Below are positions 55,705 through 64,000 of a stretch of DNA of 64,000 nucleotides, in pieces. The DNA is from Panaeolus papilionaceus (taxonomy: Eukaryota > Basidiomycota > Agaricomycetes > Agaricales): assembly GCA_015501605.1 (NCBI GenBank), contig JADNRZ010000012.1, forward strand, positions 1,612,001 to 1,676,000. Direction: 5' to 3'. How positions within the stretch are numbered: position 1 is the first letter of the stretch; each line of letters starts with the position of its first letter. The position numbers and the translations under genes were made by a program. The notes below the pieces were generated by a model, which was not told the DNA's origin, made no database searches, and was given only the letters and a program-made list of their open reading frames with translations.

Positions 55705-57960
55705 CTAGTACTCAACGCTATTGAACCCAGGTCCGTCGCCCCATTGTTCAAAAATACCTCGCTCCTCTTGAAAGTCTCCTACATACCAAGTTGGATCTAG
55801 GCCGCGTAGATTCGTCGTTTTGGTGAGCAGCATCGGTGAGGGCAGGTGAGGGTACCAAGGAGCAACGTGTATGATAGCGGAGAGAAGCCTGAAAGGAAAG
55901 AAAGCAACCATGAACATCGTCATCACCAAGGAAAACAACACATAAGCAGGAAACCCACCGATGAACCAGATGGCACAAATCCGCAAGGCAGAGATCGCGC
56001 TCTCAAGCGTTCCACAGGTGAGAGACAAGAGGATGCGAGATGGCGAAGCTGGTAGAGAGAAGATTGCGTCAGCACATGATAACAAGACAGCGTGTAGGTA
56101 TGTGTTTAGAAGACCTACCAAGCACGAGATCCATTCGTCCATCGTCACCCTTCGTACCTTGCCTACATAGACATCGGATATGCGGAGTTCGCCCCTGCGT
56201 CGTATCGTCGTGAACGAACTGTGGGAGGAGGGTTGAAACATGAAGTGAGAGGTAGAGCGACGGCATCAGAGGAGAGCAAGCATGGCGTGATTGAATATGA
56301 TGGATGTTAACGTGACTGACGGGGAAACTGTACGTAGCAGGAGGGGAGTACCGGAGCTACAGGTATAGGACGAATGACGAACACGCATCACGGAACGGAA
56401 GAGAGTTTGAGAGCGCGTTTGAGCACGGAGTAGAGCGCGATGGGTAATTCAACATAGTGCGACGTTGTGCGAGGAGACGCCTGTGAAGGTTCAGCAATGG
56501 ATCAATCAGCACTCAATAAAAAAGACATGAGCTACTCACCGAATGTGCACTCCCTCGTCGCATTCCTCAATATCGCTAATTCACCCTCCAATCGCGCATA
56601 TCCGGACGACTTCTCTCAATTGGCAGGACCTGGCGAAGCGCGTTGAGGTGCGTGTCCGATACCCTATGATCACGTCTAACGATTAGTATATTTATTTTTT
56701 CGTCGATGTTTAGAGGCATACGTACCGGAATCCAGGACTTATTCCATCTATCGTTGTGAGTAGCCTCATAAACGATTGAAAATGTATGCGGTATCTTAAC
56801 GGTCGGAAACGAAGAGTCGCCTGGACAAAGATAATTAGCGACTTGAGATCGGCGTGATGCGCATTGGAAAAGGACCTACCTTTACTTCCACTATGTCCCC
56901 AGCTCTAAGAAAACACGACCAGGGGGGAATTAGGATCACGGTGTGTCTGTATGCGCAGAAGAATGTATAAAGAGTCGAGTTGGTGAACAAAATTTGGATG
57001 GTCAAAGGTTGTGAGCAATGTTTGGGGGGAACTGTTGTTGAGGGTGATGAGATGAGAAGGGAGGGGAGGGGAAGGAATGAGTTTATCGTTAGGAGATAAA
57101 GATGGACTGAGACCACACACCAACGAGGTCAAGAAGTCTAAGACGCGATTGAAGCACATATTAACGTTGGCATTGCTGGAGGGCGCACCTGAAATAGCTG
57201 ATATGAGCGGATTGTAAGAGCGGTGGCGACATGGTAGGCACGATCACATACCGATACAAGCTAGCAATCGTAGCAAAAAATCGCGCGAGAAAACCCGATG
57301 GAAAAGCAAAGGAGTGGGGATGATAAGCTCTTGCACGACAGGAATACACCAGACTGATAGCACGAGTAACAAGGCACGGAGATCCAAGTGGGTATGTTGA
57401 TCGATATCAATTGGAATCAGGACAGAATACCAGATCATCGTAATAGGGAAAACGTGAATTCATTTCTGTGTTCGTGTCAGACACGACAGGCATACACGCG
57501 GCGTGTGTGAGAGCAAGAATAGATTTGGCGGGCACACGTTGGTGGGGGACTGGATGATGGGAGAGACGCTGCCAGATAGGATTGAGGTGGGAAGTACAAA
57601 GACGACTCCTACGTCGTATAAGATCAGCAACGCGAAACAAAAAGAGAGAATTGGGACTGACTGAGAGGATAAAGAGATGACCGAAGAACACGAGGCAGAC
57701 AACGACGAGCACAATGAGATTCAGAGTGAATGGCTGAGCATTGAACGATATTTAATCGACAGAAGGGAGGATTTAGAACTAGGTATGGACAGAGACGACT
57801 ACATTATAGGTGAAACGAGGGCGACAACGCACAGAAAGGATACTTGCACATGCAACATGCTGTGGTGGTGGTGGTTGAAAGGAAAGAACAGGCGGAGACA
57901 CAGCCACCACGTCAACAACGAAATCTAATCACCCCTGTTTCCCAGCACTTAACCTGCTCT
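55705..57960 (-). pseudogene. Gene X, subfamily A, copy 6 (first exon deleted)
   Basis: The copy has clear internal exon/intron structure. The exon SPSRILLSLTCGTLESAISA (about 56,000) is bounded by a CTGACGC branch with CTACCAG and by a GTGGGT donor. An exon with ARLEGELAILRNATRECTF lies at about 56,560. The C-terminal part has a frame change near FEQWGDGPGF (about 55,750). The N-terminal GWDTG exon is missing, as in copies 1 and 3. Confidence 0.45.
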
Positions 57961-60573
57961 CACCTCACAATCATCACACTTCGTCACGTCCCACCGACAC
58001 ATCTATCACCGCCAACAAATTGAAACCGGTAAACCCGCCAAGTATCCCAAAAATGCGTCGCAGTTTGGACCCACCAATGACATCACTGGATCAGGAAAGG
58101 CCGGGCGGCTGTGCCGTTCCTCTTCCTTTCCTTTCTCCTCGACATTCCGCCCCTGTTGCTTGCGATACCCCACCTTCTCTAGCTTTAGAGCTCAGGTGCT
58201 CATAACATATACTGACTTTAGAGAAATATACAGAGAAATATGGAACCTAGCTACGATCCCTGTCATGCCGATCATTAAACTTGCCATCATTGAAGCGTCA
58301 GAGACTATTTTTCACGTAGAGGTGAGCGCTTTAACGGACTTTCATGAACTCTGAATGTGAATATAACAATGAAAACCCTTTTAACCTGGATCTATTATTT
58401 CTCTGCTACCCGAAATCTGAATATCATCACATTTATCCACCGTGGACAACGTCCTGAACAGCGTCTTTGTTATGACTACGACATCAAAAATTCAATCAAA
58501 TAACGAACACTGTACATCTACTTAGTACATGAGTGTAAGCTTCTCAATACGTTCTAGACCTACAGTTGGCGTTGACTTGATCACCAAAACAATACAATCC
58601 GGATGATGGGGTTTTAGTGTTACAGAGATGAGTGAGTTTCTTGTCGTGTATTCCCCACCTTTTCGTTACGCCTCTGCACTTTTATGCTTCTCTTTATCTT
58701 CATTGACCCCCTGATGACACACCTGCACTTGCCTCCTCACCAAACCACAGGATACCACCACTCAGGAACGCTTCTCATTCTTATCCACTACGTTTTTGGG
58801 GGCACAGACTCCGTTATGCTCACGTACGACGTCAACGACAGGACCTCTCTCTACAAACTCAGAAAATAGTGGTGCGATTTCTGCGCGCATTCTCCAGTAA
58901 GGGATGAGGATAGGGCGAAATTGTGTGTGGTTGCAATTGTGGTGGGGAACAAGGTGGATGTGTTGGAGGGAGGAGCGGAGGGTCAGGATGAACAGGGCCA
59001 AACTTCAGACCATGTGAGTAGGGATGAAGCGATGAGGTTTTCGAGCCAGTTGGTCCCACTTGACGATGAAGATGCGCAGTCGGTGGTGGGTGGGGAGGCT
59101 CAGGTGGAAGGAGACAGTGAAGGGGACCTGTCGTCGTCTCCGCATACCCTCATGCCTGGTCAAGGTTCTACGAGAGTTGCGACGAAAGGGACGACGCAGA
59201 CGACGCCAACATCAAAAGCAGAGTGCTAACGAAAAGTAGGTTATTTACGTTTCCGAATAGACTTTTAACGAGGGTTGGGCTCATATATCCGACATCAACG
59301 ACGTCTACCGTCAACTCTGCATCCAATGCAACGATACTCACCAAGCTGATACCCAGATCATCTCAGGCTGGCGTCCAACCTTCTCCCCCGACCCAAAATC
59401 CAACAGCTTCATCGCCCTCTCTCTCACCTTCACCCTCTCAACGCCTCCTTAAAGGTCTCACAGCACACTCTGTCCATATCGAACCACGCGTGTTTTCTAG
59501 AGTGCGATCTCACCTGCATTCCCTCTCGCACTCTCAGTCATTTTATACGGGAACCTTTAATAGCGCATATTCAGGGTCGATTTCAGGCTTCAGCACGTAT
59601 CATACCCCTGATGCGAGTGTGGGGTCGTTCAGCTCTGAGGCGGGGTTGGGGCTGGTGAGGCGGAGTGAAGTTGGTGGTGGTGCGGGCTCGTCGAGGTATA
59701 GTGATGTGGGGACAGTGACGATGGAAGGCAGAGAGTGGGCGTGGTATGATGCGCACACGGATATTTCTGCTTCTGGTTCCCAGTTGGTATTTGTGGATGG
59801 GTTGGGGTTTGGGAGTAGGAGTGCCAGTAGGAGTTCGGTTGGAGTGAGAGGGACAGTAGGCTGGAGGAGCGTTTCGAGGCAGGTGTCGAGTATGGGCTTG
59901 AGGAATGGGAATGGCTTCAGGAGGGAAATTGGAGTGGGAGTGGTGCACTGAAGCGAACGAGTTCGTTGGTTACACTTACGAATTTGACAGTTCATGGGGA
60001 GATGATGGGGTCTACGACATCTTTGATAGGAGTTTTATCGACGACGATGAAAGCCACAACAGCGGTGAACGTGTTTCGTAACTTCCGTTGGCGATCGCCA
60101 CTACTGTTAGTGGAAGTAGTACCACTACTACAGCGACGGCTCAGTCTTGTACCTCGGTGACGAATGCGAGTACAAGTGCGACGAGTGTGGGTGGTGATAA
60201 AGATGATGAAATTGAGAACCAGAACAAAAATGGGGTGGGGAATGGGATAGGGAACGACAGTGAGAGCTCGGGGAGCGCGGTTACGATCACTCCTGTGAGA
60301 TTGACCATGTTCGGATCGAGGAGCTCATTGTCGCTGCCTTCGATGTCTGCGTCTCGTTCCGTTCATCCTCCTCCATTCTCGTTGTCATCAAAACCTGCTC
60401 CCTCAGGGCATTCCAGGCTTGCATACCAAGCACCCAGGGGTTCCACCCTGTTCCTCACATCTGCGAAAACGGGATTTAACGTCGAAGAGACGTTTCAGTA
60501 TGCTGCGAGTACCCATATCTATGTGCAGGGTTTGCGTTGTGATGCTACGATGATGCAGGAAGTTATTTATTGA
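57961..60573 (+). pseudogene. Rab-like small GTPase, copy 4 (decayed)
   Basis: The shared leader is at 57,980-58,200. The exon at about 58,265 reads MPIIKLAIIEASETIFHVE, without GKT. Switch I reads RPTVGVDLITKTIQ (about 58,555), followed by a stop. G3 reads DTTTQERFSFLS and then shifts frame. G4 NKVDVLEGG is intact (about 58,950). The acidic segment (LVPLDDEDAQ) and the Ser-rich segment (59,223-59,951) are open. The C-terminal exon (60,088-60,573) is open and contains LFLTSAKTGFNVEETFQYAA (G5). It is the most complete 3' part of the family. Stops and shifts upstream make it non-functional as it stands. Confidence 0.65.
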
Positions 60574-60839
60574 CGATTTACAGGAAATCTAATTTATTAT
60601 AATTTAATGGCTGTATTTATTTCGAAACGGTGTTTGAATTCATGATGTGTTTGTTACACCGAGAGGGAGAGTTTGGTTTTTCAACGTCGAAGCCGACATA
60701 TTTCCTTCTGCATCTAACTGATGCAAGAGCATATTCATGTTCGCATTTCAAAGCGGAATGGTCTGGATTCACCATACAACATCGTCTATATTATCGCCTT
60801 GTGCCCGCTAACGTTACAGTTAGTACCAAACATATTGAA

Positions 60840-63170
60840 CCCATGTCTGTCGCTCCATTGTTCAAAAATGCCTCCTTCTTGAAGCCCCCTTCCATGTACT
60901 GTCTTTAACCTGGGTCGCGTAGATTCGTTGTTTTGGTGAGGGTGGGTGAGGGTGTCAAGGAGCAACATGTAAAGGAGCAACACATAAATCGCGGGAAAGA
61001 AGCCTGAAAGAACTGAAAGTAGTAGTGAACGTCGTCATCTTCAAGGATAGCAACATGTAAGCGGAAAACCCACGTATAAACAAGATTGCGCAACTCCCAA
61101 ATGCAGCGATCGCGGTCTCAAGCGTTGCAGAGGTGAGAGAACGCGAGAACGCGAGATGGCGGAAAAAGGGAGGTTGCGTCAGCATATAATAAAAAGACAG
61201 CGTGCAGGGATATGTTCAGAAAACCTACCGAGCACAGGGTCTAGCCATCTATTGCCACCCATTGCACCTTCCCTACATAGGGGTCGGAGATGCAGAGTTC
61301 GCCCCTGCATAGTAGAGTGGTGAACAAACTGTGGGAGGAGGGTTGAAGCACGAAGTGGGAGGTAGAGCGACGGCATTTGAGTGGTGAGAACATGGCGTGA
61401 TTGTATGATGGATGCTAACGTGACTGACGGGGGCGAAACTGTACATAGCGGGTGGGGGGTACTGGATGCACAGGTATAACAGAAATGGCAAATGCGCATC
61501 GCGGCAGGAAAGAAGGTTTTATAGCGCATTTGAACACGGGGTAGACTGGGATGTGAGGTTGGAAGGTGAAAAGCCACGCGAAGCGCCGCCTGGACGAGCA
61601 TAATTAGCTACTTGAGCTCGATGTTATGCGCCCTTGTGAAAGGACGTACGTTTCCATCCACTATGCTCCTGGCTATAAACAACTCGACCAACAGGCAATC
61701 AGGATCACGCTCTATTTGTATGCGCAGAAGAATTCGTATAAAGAGTCAAGTTGGCAGAAAGACTTTGTTGGGTCAAGGTCCGTGAACATGGATAATGGGG
61801 CAAAGACGTCGTTGAGGGCGGTGAGATGAGAATGGACTCATGCCCTCATCGCTCTTCTGAATGCGGCCAATTCCCCTCCCAGTGCGGCGCATATACTCGC
61901 AAAGTATCAAAGTCGACGCCACATGGGGACCCAGTTAGCATGTTGACGGTCGATACATCGAGAGAGAGAGGCGAATGAATAAACGATGACGATAAGAAGA
62001 GAATAACGAGAGCGTCGTGGGTGGATTGAGCGTTACACATAGGCTGGGTGGAATTGATGGTTAGGACAGTGCATGTAGCAGAGATGAATCGTCTCGTGAG
62101 CACATATTGACCACCTTCTCTCGCTATATCACTCCCCATCGTGCCAGACCCATATCGTTATCCCAGTCAACCGCCTCTTCAGATCCCACTCCCATCCTTT
62201 CCCTGATCCACCGTCATCCTAAGTATATCCTCTCCTTCGCTTCAACTCCGACACCATCCATCATCCAAATTGTTGTTCGCCAGTCCAAACAGTCCTGAAG
62301 AGAAGAATAACTTAGCGCTTGCATGAGGTCGAGAGTATAGATGCTGAAGTGCAAGTGCCAACGTGCGTTGTCTAGGATGCACGCCGTAAGTGAAAATATA
62401 GAAAATCTCAGACACAACACTCACCCCAGATCATACAATATCGGCTTCCACCCATAATATTAACTCGGTCAATGAAGCCATCACGTTCTTTGCTTTCGTC
62501 CTTGTGTCCCAAAAATCATTGCTGGTTAGGACGAGATAGAGTATACAGAAGATTTTGGGAAATACAGCGTTGTAGGTGACCGAGCCACTGGGGAGAGGGC
62601 AGTTCAACGCGGGTGGAGCGCGTGACATGTGGGGCAGCGATGAATATCGATAAAACAGGTTGATACGGGAGTTTGGACACATTCGCTGTAATATGGTTGG
62701 CCACAGAACAAATAAAAATAAAAATAAAGAGCAAAACGAACTGACAGTCATTGACCACAGGAAAACGCAAGGCAAGGTTGCAGCGGCGCAAAAGTGACGA
62801 TATCTGGAGGTCCCTAGCAAATATATTTTTTTGAAAATGACGGTGATCAATAAGAATGAGGGACACGAAGTAAGGAGGGACGGTATTCACAAAGAAATTC
62901 AACACTCACTGTCCCTCAAGACAAAAATGGAAAATAGTACGAGGGGATAATGAGGAGTATAAGGCAAGAGGACGATCCACGAGGCATGGTCACTGTGCTG
63001 GTCGTGGTGGTGGTTGGGAAAGAACCGACATTTGACACAGCCACACCTCCCATCCACCTCTTGGCGACTTTTCTCACAGCTCCCTGCAACTGTCATCTCT
63101 CCGACACGAGTGTGTCCATTCTTCACATCCAATTCAACGCATTGCTCGGAAATTGACACCGATGTGGACA
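60840..63170 (-). pseudogene. Gene X, subfamily B, copy 4
   Basis: The exon PQFVHHSTMQGRTLHLRPLC is at about 61,320 and the SIVDG exon ending at a GTACGT donor at about 61,660. GHKDESKERDGFIDRV is near 62,500. The N-terminal Cys/His-rich block CGCVKCRFFPNHHHDQHSDH is at 63,000-63,060. Indels in several exons break the frame. It is the last unit member before the array ends at about 63,261. Confidence 0.45.
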
Positions 63171-63261
63171 CATGACCTTCCTTTCAAGACATTGAATACA
63201 CTCAACATAGCTTTTTCACTCATCTGACGAACAGTGTGTCCTAACAACGGTGCGCAACATC

Positions 63262-63450
63262 AGCAAATCTTGTCTGTGCTACGGAGCACTACGTAGCACT
63301 ATGTAGTGCTGTAGTGCTGTAGTAAGGGTACCTATTTACGTAGCCATCACTGGGCGCTACGTAGTGCCAAGTAGTGACCCTGGTTAATCTGTAGCACTCC
63401 GTAGTGTCCCTTTTCGGTTCCGTAACGCTCTAGTGGTGTCACGGTAGGAT
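63262..63450. repeat. Cluster of GTAGTGCT/AGCACTAC repeats at array end
   Basis: About nine to ten copies of GTAGTG(CT) or its complement AGCACTAC occur within 170 bases, in both orientations (63,275-63,445). Array sequence stops abruptly just before (GGTGCGCAACATC). Dense subterminal short repeats like these are usual at DNA transposon ends, so this is probably the edge of another element. Confidence 0.6.
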
Positions 63451-64000
63451 CTGTATTGCTCCCTTTATTCTATAGATGTCTCCGAAGTTGTTCAAGTGTC
63501 GTCTAGATAACTACCTACATTCCTCAGAATATACTTAGTGATACATTGGGGACCAGCCATTATGATACTGAAATAAATTGAATAATTATTATCATAGGGG
63601 CTATAGTATGGTGACAAACAATAATTACTCTACTAGGCGACTTTGAAGAGGGAGGAGCAAGTAATTAGATGATGGTGAGGGTATAGAGCAACATCTAAGC
63701 CAGTCACTAATCCAGATTAACAGGAACAGCCCTTCCTTTGGGTTCCTCCACAGGTTTAAGCAACGCCCTAATTGCGAGGTCATCAGATTCTCCATGTCAA
63801 TGATAATTCGAAAACCTCTTACATTCCTGCTGCTGCCCAGCTACGACACATGTTTCATAATTTCTTCCCATGATACTCATCAGCATCTACCTTGTTAATT
63901 GCTGCGACTATGTTGTTGTACGTGCCATGGTAACCCTTGGAATCGAAAGTTAGATTCCTTTGTTTCCCGGTGGCGAGGTATTCCTCAAGACAAGCTATAA
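63451..64000. other. Non-array sequence at right edge, with a partial minus-strand frame
   Basis: 63,451-63,815 shows no gene. From 64,000 down to about 63,860 on the minus strand a frame reads ACLEEYLATGKQRNLTFDSK, GYHGTYNNIVAAINKVDADE, then a TGA after HGKKL. It reads like real protein (possibly the N-terminal domain of a transposon-encoded protein), but it is cut by the window edge and I cannot name it. Confidence 0.35.

Larger units (their letters stand above)
1..63261. repeat. Degenerate tandem array of a four-gene unit
   Basis: The same landmarks recur in the same order and orientation: AIG1-like GTPase (minus), gene X subfamily A (minus), Rab-like GTPase (plus), gene X subfamily B (minus). 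AIG1-like starts lie at 9511, 17469, 42287 (mutated) and 55361. Rab-like copies end at or near 4205, 22053, 49016 and 60573. The full unit is about 12-13 kb once insertions are removed, for example from the AIG1-like copy at 40.6 kb to the next at 54 kb. Some units lack parts: the one after 9.5 kb has no Rab-like gene, and the one after 22 kb lacks an AIG1-like gene. Copies differ by many substitutions and indels, so the array is old rather than an assembly artefact. Confidence 0.8.

Noticed and set aside
1..64000. CRISPR arrays, tRNA or rRNA genes, prokaryotic operons
   Set aside because: The regular spacing of repeats is at kilobase scale. No cloverleaf, rRNA motif or short spacer array was recognised, and the window is clearly eukaryotic.

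Overview
This window looks like a repeat-rich, gene-duplicated region of a mushroom-forming basidiomycete (Agaricomycetes). The inference rests on very short spliceosomal introns (about 50-60 nt, with CTNAY branch points close to the AG), an intron-containing transposase of the Plavaka/CACTA-like type, and fragments of alpha-type protein kinase and tyrosine recombinase families that are expanded in these fungi. There are no prokaryotic features.

Most of the window (1 to about 63,260) is a degenerate tandem array. One unit reads, left to right: an AIG1-like GTPase gene on the minus strand; a multi-exon minus-strand gene of unknown function, called gene X here (subfamily A); a Rab-like GTPase gene on the plus strand; and a second, diverged gene X copy (subfamily B, minus strand). 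I count four near-full AIG1-like copies (about 7.8-9.5, 15.8-17.5, 40.6-42.3 and 54.0-55.4 kb) plus two remnants. There are four Rab-like copies (2.0-4.2, 20.1-22.05, 46.0-49.0 and 58.0-60.6 kb) and about ten gene X copies, all of the last decayed. Three AIG1-like copies (462, 461 and 371 aa) can be spliced into uninterrupted reading frames. The 40.6-42.3 kb copy has lost its ATG and carries a frameshift. The Rab-like copies keep G-motifs, but each is broken differently.

Several insertions cut the array. The largest is a 12.6-kb DNA transposon (26,490-39,113) with about 16-bp terminal inverted repeats. It carries five genes: a DUF6532-like gene (minus), a four-exon Plavaka-type transposase (1057 aa, plus), an SPT5-like NGN/KOW gene (plus), and two small unrecognised genes (minus, then plus). 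A related copy of its target region without the insertion lies near 13.11 kb. Other insertions are two related solo LTRs (46,348-46,846 and 52,977-53,535), a 5'-truncated alpha-kinase gene fused in frame to a Rab-like fragment (47.0-47.75 kb), and a tyrosine-recombinase fragment (22.05-22.46 kb). At about 63.26 kb the array stops at a different sequence rich in short GTAGTGCT/AGCACTAC repeats, probably another transposon end.

How the parts relate: the GTPase array looks like a birth-and-death gene cluster in which two unrelated GTPase families and gene X were duplicated together and then eroded by indels, deletions and insertions. The 12.6-kb element has its own coherent coding set (transposase, probable chromatin/transcription factor, DUF6532 protein, two accessory proteins) and is the most self-contained biological system in the window.
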